Part shown: piece by piece, positions 1 through 7,664 of the stretch
Layout: the number at the start of each line of letters is the position of its first letter
Position numbering within the stretch: the first letter of the stretch is position 1
From: CALBTQ01 sp036725605
GTDB taxonomy: Bacteria; Lernaellota; Lernaellaia; Lernaellales; Lernaellaceae
DNA length: 64,000 nt
Assembly (NCBI GenBank): GCA_036725605.1
Contig: DAIMDW010000001.1
Location: 434,001-498,000 of the forward strand
Reading direction: 5' to 3'
The notes under the pieces: generated by a model
What the model was told of the DNA's origin: nothing
The model's input: the letters and a program-made list of their open reading frames with translations, nothing else
Databases searched by the model: none
Position numbers and translations under genes: made by a program

Positions 1-634
1 TCGACGCGGTCACTTCGTTGAGCAGCGCGGTCGTCGCCGGACCGATATCGGCCAACGCACCCTGTATGGCCCGGTAAATATCGGCCGCCGGCAACGACGT
101 TTTGCCCGCCGCCAGTTTCTCCAGCAAGGCACGCACGGCGGCGCGGAAGGCGTCGGCCACGGCGATCGCTTGCTGCAGATCGTCTTTGCTGATCGACTTG
201 CCGGTGAAGGCCTCGATCCCTTCGATCACCCGGGCAATTTCGCCGCGTAGATACGGCCGGGCCGCCGGGCTGTCGGGATTTTGCGTCATGCGGAAATAGG
301 CGCTGAATTTTTCGGGGAACAGATAGCGGTAAATGCCGGCGCTGTTCTGGATCGAATCGCAGGTGGCGCTGGCGAAGACCATGCCGTCGGCGTCGATCCT
401 TTTCGCCAGCAGCATTTCGAAAGTCGATTTGACGAAGCTGCAAATATAGGGCGGAAAATGCGCGTCGGCCAGCGTCGAAGCGACGGGGAAGCCCCACCAT
501 TCACTGGCGCGTACGCCCCCGGCCAACAGGATCTCGTAGGGGAACCACATCGGAAATACGGCGATCAACGGGCGCTCGTCCTTGTTGAGCGTCGGTTGCT
601 GCGCCAGAGCGTGAAGTTGATCGAGTGCGGTCAT
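1..634 (-). CDS. 2-hydroxyacyl-CoA dehydratase-type (HgdB/BcrC-like) protein, 3' end outside window
   Basis: Reading leftward from an ATG at 634 with a GGAGG ribosome site 6-7 bases upstream, 211 residues are visible before the window edge, so the C-terminus is missing. The N-terminus shows the family pattern: a proline-flanked FPYEILLAGG segment near residue 32, a cysteine in YICSFVKS that in this family ligates a [4Fe-4S] cluster, the FASATCDS segment, and then the helical IEAFTGKSIS-type region. Known members (HgdAB, FldBC, benzoyl-CoA reductase subunits) eliminate water from 2-hydroxyacyl-CoA or reduce aromatic CoA esters, and need a partner subunit plus an ATP-driven activator. Neither partner is in the window, so the substrate is unknown. 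Such enzymes are oxygen-sensitive, which fits an anaerobe. Confidence 0.75.
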   Translation of the reverse strand, partial: MTALDQLHALAQQPTLNKDERPLIAVFPMWFPYEILLAGGVRASEWWGFPVASTLADAHFPPYICSFVKSTFEMLLAKRIDADGMVFASATCDSIQNSAGIYRYLFPEKFSAYFRMTQNPDSPAARPYLRGEIARVIEGIEAFTGKSISKDDLQQAIAVADAFRAAVRALLEKLAAGKTSLPAADIYRAIQGALADIGPATTALLNEVTAS

Positions 635-704
635 GCAATCCTCCCGTTCGAATAACGTGGAATGAGCATTGTAGAAGCAGCCCGTGCGCCCCGCAAGCTG
701 GCGC

Positions 705-1538
705 TTACCGAACTTTTTTAACGTCCACGCGCCACTCCTTTTTCGCCGGATCGACCGTCACCAACAGGAAATGGTAATAGCCCGTGGGCAGCAAATGCCC
801 GCCGCCTCCGCCCGTCGTGAAAAAGGAAATGTCGCGAATGACTTTGCGTTGAAACAGATGTTCGTGGCCGCTGAAAACGGCGGCGGTGTTCTGCTCGTCG
901 AGTTCGCGCGCCAACTCGGGCTTGTCCTGTCCATATTTGCCGGTCGGATCGAGCTTCATGATTTCGGAGCGAAACACCGGCCGATGCAAAAAGGCAAACA
1001 GCAAAGGCTGCGGATCGTCGGTCAGCTTGCGCCACGGTCGCGCGCGCAACCATTGCCATTGCGCCGCACCCAAATCCCAGCGGCGATAATCCTGGCCGTC
1101 CGCTTCGGAATCCAGCAGCAGGAAGACGGTATCGTGCTCGACAAACACCCGGTGGCGCGAGCCGAAACGTTCGTCGAAGCCTATCGCCAGCGCCGGATGC
1201 TCAACATCATGATTGCCCGGCACGGCGTAAACGCGCTTGTGCGCCGCCCGCAACGGCGCAATGAGCTTGTCGAAACGCCGCCAGGCGGCTCGCGCTTTTT
1301 CCGGCGTAGGCTGCGGCACGGTCACCAGATCGCCGACCAGGACGACAAACTCGGCTTCGCTTGCGGCGATCGCGGCAATGATGCGCTGTGAAACCGGCCG
1401 ATAATTTTCATCGTCGCGCGGCGGTTGAAAATCACCGGCCACGGCGAATTGAAAGGTGTCGGCGGCATGGCGGGCGGAACCGGCCCCGAGCAGCAACAAC
1501 ACGCTCAAAGCCAGCAACAGCGCCGCGATGCGTTTCAT
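705..1538 (-). CDS. Exported calcineurin-like metallophosphoesterase
   Basis: A 277-residue protein with a hydrophobic N-terminal signal segment (about residues 4-22, then an Ala-rich cleavage region). The metallophosphoesterase motifs follow in order: AVAGDFQ (D-x-x in place of DxH), VLVGDLV (GDxx), VPGNHDV (GNHD) and a late FSGHEH (GHxH). These residues bind a di-metal centre that hydrolyses phosphate esters, here probably in the periplasm. Its start overlaps the stop of the upstream glycosyltransferase by four bases (1535-1538), so it is the last gene of a GT9-GT2-phosphoesterase operon. The substrate cannot be read from sequence. A link to lipid- or glycan-phosphate turnover is only an inference from the neighbours. 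Confidence 0.85.
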   Translation of the reverse strand: MKRIAALLLALSVLLLLGAGSARHAADTFQFAVAGDFQPPRDDENYRPVSQRIIAAIAASEAEFVVLVGDLVTVPQPTPEKARAAWRRFDKLIAPLRAAHKRVYAVPGNHDVEHPALAIGFDERFGSRHRVFVEHDTVFLLLDSEADGQDYRRWDLGAAQWQWLRARPWRKLTDDPQPLLFAFLHRPVFRSEIMKLDPTGKYGQDKPELARELDEQNTAAVFSGHEHLFQRKVIRDISFFTTGGGGGHLLPTGYYHFLLVTVDPAKKEWRVDVKKVR

Positions 1539-2254
1539 GAGTCGCTCATTTTTTGCCGGGTGAGGCGCTTGACGCGCCAGACTTTTAAAAAGCCGTCGAG
1601 CAACCGGCCGAGGGTCAGTTCGCTCGTCCCACGCCGGCGCTCGATGAAAGTGATGGGCGCCTCGACGATGCGCAGGCGGTGGAATCTCGCGCGGGCCATG
1701 ATCTCATGCACGATGCTCGGGCCGGCGCTGATCAGCGTGGCGGGCGCGAGTTTTTCCAGCGCGGCGCGCGTGTAAAAGCGAAAGCCGGTGTTGATGTCGC
1801 GCACACTCATGCCCAGCACGGTGCGCGCGTACCAGCACGAGAACCGCGTGAGCGCCAGACGGTACCAGGGCCGGCCGAGGTCTTCGCCGCCGGGCACGTG
1901 CCGGCTGCCCAGCGCGATGTCCGCGCCGTTGGCCAGGGCGGCCAGCAGCGCGGGAACGAACTTGGGTTGATGAGAAAAATCGGCGTCCATTTCACCGATA
2001 AAATCCGCCCCCAGTTCCAGCGCGCGGCAAAACGCTTCGGCTCCGGCATAGCCGCGCCCTTTGTTCGTCGTGCGATGCAGCAAATGCACGCCGGGATCGT
2101 TTTGCGCGCGCTCGGCGACGATTTTCCACGTGCCGTCGGGGCTGTTGTCGTCGGCGACCAGCACCTCGACGTCGAGCCGGCGCAGTTGATCGATCAGTTC
2201 GCCGATGTTTTCGGCTTCATTATAGGTGGGAACGGTGACGATCGTGCGCGGCAT
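1535..2254 (-). CDS. DPM1-like polyprenol-phosphate glycosyltransferase (GT2)
   Basis: A 239-residue GT-A fold enzyme. The start has the typical VPTYNEAENI motif, followed by a VADDNSPDGT nucleotide-binding region, the GEMDADFSHQP metal-binding segment (DxD-like) and GSRHVPGG, all characteristic of dolichyl/polyprenol-phosphate mannose synthases. These transfer a sugar from GDP- or UDP-sugar to a polyprenyl phosphate on the inner face of the membrane. There is no C-terminal membrane domain, so it resembles the short DPM1 form. It abuts the GT9 gene stop directly (2254/2255) and overlaps the phosphoesterase gene by four bases, so the three are probably cotranscribed. Sugar specificity is not determinable. 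Confidence 0.85.
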   Translation of the reverse strand: MPRTIVTVPTYNEAENIGELIDQLRRLDVEVLVADDNSPDGTWKIVAERAQNDPGVHLLHRTTNKGRGYAGAEAFCRALELGADFIGEMDADFSHQPKFVPALLAALANGADIALGSRHVPGGEDLGRPWYRLALTRFSCWYARTVLGMSVRDINTGFRFYTRAALEKLAPATLISAGPSIVHEIMARARFHRLRIVEAPITFIERRRGTSELTLGRLLDGFLKVWRVKRLTRQKMSDS

Positions 2255-3385
2255 TCAGCGCTCCAGCACGCGCAGACAGGCGGCGACGACCTCGTCGACC
2301 TCGATGAGCTGAATCGTGCTTTCCGCCTCGGGCACACGGGCCATGACCTGGTCGCCCACGGGCGCGCGGAAGATTTTCTCGCTGCGCACATCGACGGCGA
2401 CTTCATGATGCGGCGTGGGGCCGAACAGCGCAACGATCGGCACATTCCCGGCCAGCGCGACGTGCATGGCCATCGTATCGCCGGTTAGCGCCAGATCCAA
2501 CAGTCCGACCATCGCGGCGAAATGCCGCAGCGGATTGTCGCAGCCCAGATCGACGCAGGCCGAGCCGATCTGCTCGGAAATCCAACTGTTGCGTTCGATC
2601 TCGTCGGGCCCGCCCAGCAGGACGATCGTGCCGCCGGTTTTTTCGGCCAGTTCGCGGCCGGCGGCGGCGAATTTTTCCTTTGCCCAACGCTTGCCGGGAA
2701 ACACGTTGCCCGCGCCGGTGTTCATGCCGATCAACGGCCGACGCACCGCGCCCAGATCATGCAACCGCGCCTGCGCGGCGACCATTTCCTCGTCGGTGAA
2801 GCGCAACAAATACAGCTCGCCGGCATCGTCGAGCCTGGCCATTTCATGCGCGATTTGCTGGTAGGTTTTGTCGCATTTTTCGAACTTGAAGTAGTCGCTA
2901 AGGCCCAGTAGCAGCGCGTTTTCGCTTTCGGGATTGGCGATGCGCAGCGTGCCTTCGGGCCCCATGATGAAACCGCGTTTGGTTTCGGCCCGGCACGCGG
3001 CCATCAGGGCCAGGCAGCGCGGATCCTTGTCGAAGCACAGCGCCAGGTCGAATTTCTCCACCTGCAGGCGCAGGCGCGTTTCCTCGTTGACGGTCCAGAG
3101 GCGATCGATGTACGGATTGTTCTCCAACAAGGGCATACTGGGCGGATCGACGACCCAGGTGATGTGGAAATTGCCGTCGGATTTCGGCGTGAGATTCGCC
3201 GCCAGACTGGGCAGAATCGAAGTGGTGCGCAGCACGTCGCCCATGGCGCCGACCTTGAAGATCAGCACACGATAGCCCATCGGCAGGTAATGCACGCAAT
3301 ACGGGCAATTTACCCGGTGGACGCACGGTTTTTCTCCGCGATAATGCTTGCAGTCGTAATGTATTTCCTCGTGGATCCAACCCAT
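2255..3385 (-). CDS. GT9 heptosyltransferase-like protein with Cys-rich N-terminus
   Basis: A 376-residue glycosyltransferase family 9 protein (ADP-heptose:LPS heptosyltransferase type). The GT9 part begins around residue 36 with VLIFKVGAMGDVLRTTS and has the late nucleotide-sugar region including LLGGPDE, LTGDTMAMHVA and VALFGPTPHHE. I place the start at the ATG at 3385, which has a GGGAG site, rather than at the longer in-frame ATG at 3454, which lacks one. Ahead of the GT9 domain lies an unusual segment with cysteines at about residues 12, 21, 27 and 30 (C-x8-C-x5-C-x2-C) that could bind zinc. It is the first gene of the three-gene glycan operon. The acceptor may be lipopolysaccharide core, but heptose specificity is not shown. 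Confidence 0.85.
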   Translation of the reverse strand: MGWIHEEIHYDCKHYRGEKPCVHRVNCPYCVHYLPMGYRVLIFKVGAMGDVLRTTSILPSLAANLTPKSDGNFHITWVVDPPSMPLLENNPYIDRLWTVNEETRLRLQVEKFDLALCFDKDPRCLALMAACRAETKRGFIMGPEGTLRIANPESENALLLGLSDYFKFEKCDKTYQQIAHEMARLDDAGELYLLRFTDEEMVAAQARLHDLGAVRRPLIGMNTGAGNVFPGKRWAKEKFAAAGRELAEKTGGTIVLLGGPDEIERNSWISEQIGSACVDLGCDNPLRHFAAMVGLLDLALTGDTMAMHVALAGNVPIVALFGPTPHHEVAVDVRSEKIFRAPVGDQVMARVPEAESTIQLIEVDEVVAACLRVLER

Positions 3386-3413
3386 GGTCGCTCCCTTGAT
3401 TTTGATGGCTTTC

Positions 3414-3442
3414 TTTCTAGCAGAAACATCCCGGCGCGTCCA
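3414..3442 (-). promoter_or_regulatory. Possible sigma-70 promoter for the GT9-GT2-phosphoesterase operon
   Basis: On the minus strand TGGACG (4/6 to the -35 consensus) is followed after 17 bases by TAGAAA (4/6 to the -10 consensus), about 30 bases before the GT9 start codon. The same -35 hexamer occurs before acnA. It is a match by eye only. Confidence 0.35.
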
Positions 3443-3462
3443 TGCAGGCGGCAATTAATCGG

Positions 3463-3491
3463 TTGTATTTCCGCCTCTGAAAACCTATCCT
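3463..3491 (+). promoter_or_regulatory. Possible sigma-70 promoter for the zinc-ribbon membrane protein gene
   Basis: TTGTAT, 17 bases, then TATCCT lies 22 bases upstream of the start codon at 3514. Matches are 3/6 and 4/6, so support is modest. It would fire away from the promoter at 3414-3442. Confidence 0.3.
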
Positions 3492-3513
3492 GATGGGCGG
3501 AAAGGAGCGATTG

Positions 3514-3786
3514 ATGGCGCGCGTGTGCCCGCACTGCAAGCGGCTGACGGCCGATGAAGAATTATTTTGTTTGCAATGCGGACAACAGACGGTCGATCCG
3601 CTGACCTGGAAATCCATGCGCGCAGCAGTGCAAACTCCGCCCATGCCCGACCGGCCGCCCGCCCCAAAACAAGTGACGCAGCAGATGAGCGACGACTGGG
3701 TGAAAATGGGCCTGGGCGGCATGCTGGCGTTTTTCACCTTTTTCGTGGTGTACCTGGTCGTTTACCTGGCGCATGCCTTGTACTGA
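3514..3786 (+). CDS. Small zinc-ribbon protein with one C-terminal membrane helix
   Basis: A 90-residue protein that starts at the ATG at 3514, seven bases after an AGGAG site; the ATG at 3493 lies upstream of that site. Residues 5-25 hold two CxxC pairs (CPHC and CLQC), a classic zinc ribbon. The C-terminal third is a single hydrophobic helix rich in Phe, Val and Leu. The linker is Pro/Gln-rich. This is a tail-anchored zinc-ribbon architecture with no assignable function. It is followed after a few bases by another small membrane protein, so the two are probably cotranscribed. Confidence 0.6.
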   Translation: MARVCPHCKRLTADEELFCLQCGQQTVDPLTWKSMRAAVQTPPMPDRPPAPKQVTQQMSDDWVKMGLGGMLAFFTFFVVYLVVYLAHALY

Positions 3787-3794
3787 GGCGGATG

Positions 3795-3995
3795 ATGTTT
3801 TTGCGCATCCTGGGAACCTTCCTTTTCGTCGGCGGCCTGATCCTGCTGCTGTTTGGCGCCGTCGGTCACAGCGACACTCCGCGACAGGCGATTCAGATCG
3901 CCTTCGCCGGTTTTTTGCTCTGGGTTTTTGCGATTTTGTTCATCGCCGTTTCCGGCGGTTCAGCGACAAATAAAAAGCTGCGATCGTCGAAATGA
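3795..3995 (+). CDS. Small two-helix membrane protein, function unknown
   Basis: A 66-residue protein with two hydrophobic segments (about residues 3-20 and 29-50) separated by a short polar turn (GHSDTPRQ), and a Lys/Arg-rich tail. An ATG at 3795 sits six bases from a GAGG that overlaps the preceding gene's stop; the ATG at 3792 is an alternative. It is probably cotranslated with the upstream zinc-ribbon gene. I do not recognise the family. Confidence 0.5.
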   Translation: MFLRILGTFLFVGGLILLLFGAVGHSDTPRQAIQIAFAGFLLWVFAILFIAVSGGSATNKKLRSSK

Positions 3996-4097
3996 TGACA
4001 CTTTTTTCCGCACCGGCCGGCCATTTGTTCCATTCACGCCGCTGATAATATCCGATAATCAATTGTAATTACGGCCAAATATCGATTTTTCACTATC

Positions 4098-4113
4098 TGG
4101 CATTCTCCTTGCT
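4098..4113 (+). promoter_or_regulatory. Sigma-54 (RpoN) type promoter upstream of flgB
   Basis: The sequence TGGCATTCTCCTTGCT has the invariant GG and GC dinucleotides spaced by exactly ten bases (GG at 4099-4100, GC at 4111-4112) and closely matches the TGGCAC-N5-TTGC consensus. It lies 27 bases upstream of the flgB start. RpoN control of rod and hook genes is well known in many proteobacteria. I see no obvious activator-binding repeat nearby, though the flanking intergenic DNA is AT-rich. Confidence 0.65.
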
Positions 4114-4140
4114 TATTCCAAAGGACGAAGGAGTGTGACC

Positions 4141-4563
4141 ATGGGCATCGAACGATTCCTTTTCGGCGATCCGGCGATTGCCTCATTGCAGCGCAGCCTG
4201 GATGTGCAAACATTGCGCAGCGAATTGGTCGCGGCCAATCTCGCCAATGTGGATACGCCCGGCTACAAGGCTCGCGACGTGGATTTCACCAAGGTGTTGG
4301 CCACCGAAGAGAAGCGCCTGGGCGGCAGCCTCTCCATGGAAACCTCCGACCCGCGCCACCTATCGGCCGGCGACGGCGGTTCGATTCCCATCGAAGTGCA
4401 GGAAGACGACGAGTCGAACATGCGCGTGGACGGCAACACGGTCGATCAGGACAAGGAACTGCAAAAGCTGGCCGAAATTCAGCTCCTTTACGAAGCCTCC
4501 ATCACGGCGATCACCCGCAAGTTCACCTTGATTTCCGACGTGATCAACAACGCGAAGATCTAA
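4141..4563 (+). CDS. flgB: Flagellar basal-body rod protein FlgB
   Basis: A 140-residue protein of the expected FlgB length. The N-terminus has the rod-protein signature AANLANVDTPGYKARDVDF (about residues 33-51), and the C-terminus ends in the long amphipathic helix of axial proteins, LQKLAEIQLLYEASITAI. FlgB forms the proximal rod above the MS ring and is secreted by the flagellar type III apparatus. I chose the ATG at 4141, seven bases after GGAG, over the GTG at 4135, which lies too close to it. Unusually, flgC and fliE do not follow: the next gene is dgt on the opposite strand, one base beyond the stop. A sigma-54 type promoter precedes it. Confidence 0.93.
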   Translation: MGIERFLFGDPAIASLQRSLDVQTLRSELVAANLANVDTPGYKARDVDFTKVLATEEKRLGGSLSMETSDPRHLSAGDGGSIPIEVQEDDESNMRVDGNTVDQDKELQKLAEIQLLYEASITAITRKFTLISDVINNAKI

Positions 4564-4564
4564 C

Positions 4565-5698
4565 TCAGTCCGAAGAGGGATTGTACAGCCGGTCGTACTC
4601 CTGCATGGCGTACCGATCGGTCATGCCGGCGATGTAATCGCAGATCGTCCGCTCCAACCCTTGCACCTCCACCCGTTTGCGGAATTGCACCGGCAGCAGC
4701 GAATTTTGTTCGCGATAGGCCTTGAACAGGCTGCGGATGCAGTGCATGGCGCGGAAGGTCAGATGTTCCAGGTTGTAGTGGCGATACATGTGATGGAAAA
4801 GGTAATTGTTTAGCTGATGCCGCTTGTCTTCCATCTCGGAAGACCAGCCGACCAAGATCTTGTTGACCTCGCGGATGTCCTCGATCGAACGGATTTCGTA
4901 CTCGGCCAACTGTTTTTTAGTCTGCTCGACCAGATCGATGATGAAACGGCCGATCAACGTGCTGATGGCCATGTGGCGCAGTTGATGCTCTTCGATGGCG
5001 CCGTATTGGGCAAGTACCTGATCTTCCGTTTCGCTCCAGATCGCCACGTTTTCGCGCAGATGGCGCCGGTCGAGCATCCCCGATTTGAGTCCGTCGTCCA
5101 GGTCGTGGTTGTGATAAGCGATCGAATCGGCGCAGTTGATCAGTTGCGCTTCGAGCGTGGCGACCATCTGCGGTTCGTACTCGACCAGGGCCTCGTCGTC
5201 CGGATGATCGAAGTACGTGGCGTGTTTGATGATGCCCTCGCGCGCCTCCCAGGTCAGATTCAAGCCGGGAAACGTCGGATAGCGATCCTCCAGCAGAGTC
5301 ACGATGCGCAAGCCCTGCACGTTGTGCTCGAAGCCGCCGTGATCGGTCATCAAACGGTTGAGTTCCTGCTCGCCGGCGTGTCCGAAGGGCGTGTGGCCCA
5401 AATCGTGCGCCAGGGCGAGCGTTTCGGTCAATTCCAGGTTCAGCCCCAGGCGTTTGGCGATGCCGCGGGCGATTTGCGCCACTTCGATCGAGTGGGTCAA
5501 ACGCGTGCGGTAATAATCGCCCTCGTGAAAAATGAAGACCTGGGTTTTGTACTCCAGACGGCGAAAAGCGGCGCTGTGAATGACGCGGTCGCGATCGCGC
5601 TCATAAGCCGGACGATCATCGCGAAATTGTTCGGAATATTGGCGTCCACGCGTGGTTTCCGAACGGGCGGCATAAGGCGCCAACTGATAGCGATCCAT
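4565..5698 (-). CDS. dgt: Deoxyguanosinetriphosphate triphosphohydrolase-like protein (dGTPase)
   Basis: A 377-residue HD-domain protein. The start at 5698 has an AGGAGAGG site. It carries the Dgt-type opening (FRDDRPAYERDRDRVIHSAAFRRLEYKTQV) in separate conserved blocks, and the metal-binding HD set: THSIEVAQ, ALAHDLGHTPFGH, and a later CADSIAYHNHD. Family members hydrolyse dNTPs to deoxynucleosides and triphosphate, adjusting dNTP pools. The length is that of the shorter, type 2 Dgt-like proteins, not the roughly 500-residue E. coli enzyme, so nucleotide specificity may be broader. It is convergent with flgB, and two inverted repeats lie behind its start. Confidence 0.9.
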   Translation of the reverse strand: MDRYQLAPYAARSETTRGRQYSEQFRDDRPAYERDRDRVIHSAAFRRLEYKTQVFIFHEGDYYRTRLTHSIEVAQIARGIAKRLGLNLELTETLALAHDLGHTPFGHAGEQELNRLMTDHGGFEHNVQGLRIVTLLEDRYPTFPGLNLTWEAREGIIKHATYFDHPDDEALVEYEPQMVATLEAQLINCADSIAYHNHDLDDGLKSGMLDRRHLRENVAIWSETEDQVLAQYGAIEEHQLRHMAISTLIGRFIIDLVEQTKKQLAEYEIRSIEDIREVNKILVGWSSEMEDKRHQLNNYLFHHMYRHYNLEHLTFRAMHCIRSLFKAYREQNSLLPVQFRKRVEVQGLERTICDYIAGMTDRYAMQEYDRLYNPSSD

Positions 5699-5744
5699 TT
5701 TCGCCTCTCCTGTCGTTCTCACAATAACCCATTCATAGACAAAT

Positions 5745-5768
5745 GCCGCGCCCTCCGCGGTGCGCGGC
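5745..5768. terminator. Inverted repeat, possible terminator
   Basis: GCCGCGC and GCGCGGC form a perfect seven-base-pair stem with a ten-base loop, followed on the plus strand by TTTT. On the minus strand it lies downstream of the Mut7-C gene and upstream of dgt, where a terminator would be useful, but the following T-run there is weak. It could act in either direction. Confidence 0.45.
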
Positions 5769-5774
5769 TTTTGC

Positions 5775-5793
5775 GGAAGGACGTGATCCTTCC
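5775..5793. repeat. Second inverted repeat next to the first
   Basis: GGAAGGA and TCCTTCC pair perfectly over seven bases around a five-base loop (CGTGA). It sits between the stop of the Mut7-C gene (5811) and the stem at 5745-5768. Together the two hairpins may end the minus-strand transcript or be a protein-binding site. Confidence 0.4.
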
Positions 5794-5810
5794 CCCCTAA
5801 AATTCATAGC

Positions 5811-6296
5811 TTACTTTGAGCTTTGTTGACGCTCGCTGTCAAGTGTTTCTTTCAAACGGTCGATCATCCGCGTTTTGTGCGTGCCGGCCCAGTAGAGGCG
5901 GCCGCATTGCGGACACCGGCGGAACGTCTTGCGCGTGGCGAAGACAAAGGGCGGCACCAGACCGCGCACGCTTTCGGTCTCGACGTCGACCACCGGCACA
6001 TTACAGACGGAACAAACGGATAAAAACCTTTCACATTCAATAGAAAGAGAATATTCCATTATTACCTGCTTTAACTGTTGAGTTATATCATCCGATTTTA
6101 TAAACAGAATTTCGTTTTTTTCAATAGCAAGGAATTTCGTATTTTTTGTTAACAAAGTGCGCGTATCTTCTTTTATCGCAAGCAGAATTTCTTCCACATC
6201 CGACGAATCGAGGGTGCGGCAATCGTAACCCAGCAGCCGCAGCCATTTGGCCAGCCGTCCGACGGTTTTATCGGCCAGGAAACGTCGTTCGCTCAT
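5811..6296 (-). CDS. Mut7-C PIN-like RNase domain protein with zinc ribbon, variant active site
   Basis: A 161-residue protein of the Mut7-C (DUF82) family. The N-terminus FLADKTVGRLAKWLRLLGYD is typical, with Asp9 and Asp25 retained. The C-terminus has the family zinc ribbon, CSVCN and CPQCGRLYWAGTH. The usual LTRD element appears here as LTKN, so Asn52 replaces an expected acidic residue of the PIN-like centre. The stretch 6010-6190, encoding residues about 36-96, is strikingly AT-rich and uses A/T-ending codons unlike its flanks or neighbours. That suggests recombination or transfer into the middle of the gene. Nuclease activity is therefore doubtful. Confidence 0.8.
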   Translation of the reverse strand: MSERRFLADKTVGRLAKWLRLLGYDCRTLDSSDVEEILLAIKEDTRTLLTKNTKFLAIEKNEILFIKSDDITQQLKQVIMEYSLSIECERFLSVCSVCNVPVVDVETESVRGLVPPFVFATRKTFRRCPQCGRLYWAGTHKTRMIDRLKETLDSERQQSSK

Positions 6297-6335
6297 GGCG
6301 GCAGTGTAGCATATATCGCCGCGCGCCGGGACGGA

Positions 6336-7664
6336 TCAAGGAGCCTTTTTGCGCTTTTCGAACTTGATCTTCAGCGGCGTGCCGGTGAAGTCGGCCGCCT
6401 CGCGCAAACGGTTCATCAGGTAGCGCCGGTAGGAAAAATGAACGCCGGCCGGGTTGTTGGTAAAGATGACGAAGGTCGGACGCCGGATGCCGATTTGCGT
6501 GATGTAATACAGCTTCAGCGGCTTGTTGGCGGCCATCGGCGGAGCGTGGTGCGCGATCGCCTCTTCCAGGCAGCGGTTGAGCGGCCCGGTGGGGATGCGG
6601 CGCAATTGGTTTTCGCGCACGGTGTTGATGGTGGAAAACAGGTCGTCGAGCCCCTTGCCCGTCAAGGCGCTGCCGAAGAGGATCGGAATCCACTCCAGGC
6701 CGCTCAGGCGCCGGTTGAGGTCGCTGAGCACTTCCCTGCGCCATTTTGGTTGATCCTTCATCAGGTCGATTTTGTTGAGCACCAGGATGATACCCCGCCC
6801 GCGCTCCTCGGCGTAGGAGATGATGCGCATCGTTTGATCGTTCATCGGCTCGGTCACGTCGTGCAGCACGACGGCGATGTCGGTGCGGTCCAGCGCCTGC
6901 AGCGCCTTGACGACCGAGAATTTCTCGACCACGTACGACACCTTGCCCTTGCGGCGGATGCCGGCCGTGTCGATGAGCACGTAATCGTTACCGTCGAGGG
7001 TGAAGGGAATGTCGATCGCGTCGCGCGTGGTGCCGGGGATATCGCTGGTGATCAGCCGTTTTGCGCCCAGGATGCGGTTGATGATCGAGGATTTGCCGAC
7101 GTTCGGGCTGCCGACGAAGGCCACTCGCGTGGCGCGCGTTTCGCTGTCCTCCTCGGCCTGATCGACGTCGGGAAAATCGACGGCGATTTTATCGAACAGC
7201 TCCATGACGCCGCGCTTTTCCCGTGCGCTGATCGGATGCAGTTCCTCGATGCCCAGGCGGTAAAACTCGTACACGAGATTGTCCAGACCGTCGGCGTCGA
7301 TTTTGTTGACGACCCAGAAAACCGGTTTTTCGAAACGGCGCAGCTTTTCGACGATATCCATATCCTCGGCGGTCAGTCCTTCGCGACCGTCCATGACAAA
7401 GCAGATCACCGCGGCGTTTTCCAGGGCGAAGTCGACCTGATCGTTAACGTCGCGGGTCAGTTCGTCGGTGTGCACCGTCGAGAGTCCGCCGGTGTCGACC
7501 AGAGTGAAATGCTTGTTGCGATGTTTGACGTCGGCGTAATGCAGATCGCGCGTGACGCCGGGCGTTTCCTGCACCAGCGCCTTACCCTTGCCCGCCAAGC
7601 GGTTGAACAAGGTGGATTTGCCCACGTTCGGGCGGCCGACGATGGCGACCAGCGGCAGACTCAT
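6336..7664 (-). CDS. der: Ribosome assembly GTPase Der (EngA)
   Basis: A 442-residue protein with two tandem GTPase domains: the first P-loop is GRPNVGKSTLFNRLAG near residue 9, the second GSPNVGKSSIINRILG near residue 185. Each has its DTxG switch II and NKxD element (NKID in both). A C-terminal KH-like domain ends in a basic tail, FEKRKKAP. Der binds the large ribosomal subunit and is needed for 50S maturation. It overlaps era by four bases, and the order rnc-era-der indicates a single RNA-processing and ribosome operon on the minus strand. Confidence 0.97.
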   Translation of the reverse strand: MSLPLVAIVGRPNVGKSTLFNRLAGKGKALVQETPGVTRDLHYADVKHRNKHFTLVDTGGLSTVHTDELTRDVNDQVDFALENAAVICFVMDGREGLTAEDMDIVEKLRRFEKPVFWVVNKIDADGLDNLVYEFYRLGIEELHPISAREKRGVMELFDKIAVDFPDVDQAEEDSETRATRVAFVGSPNVGKSSIINRILGAKRLITSDIPGTTRDAIDIPFTLDGNDYVLIDTAGIRRKGKVSYVVEKFSVVKALQALDRTDIAVVLHDVTEPMNDQTMRIISYAEERGRGIILVLNKIDLMKDQPKWRREVLSDLNRRLSGLEWIPILFGSALTGKGLDDLFSTINTVRENQLRRIPTGPLNRCLEEAIAHHAPPMAANKPLKLYYITQIGIRRPTFVIFTNNPAGVHFSYRRYLMNRLREAADFTGTPLKIKFEKRKKAP

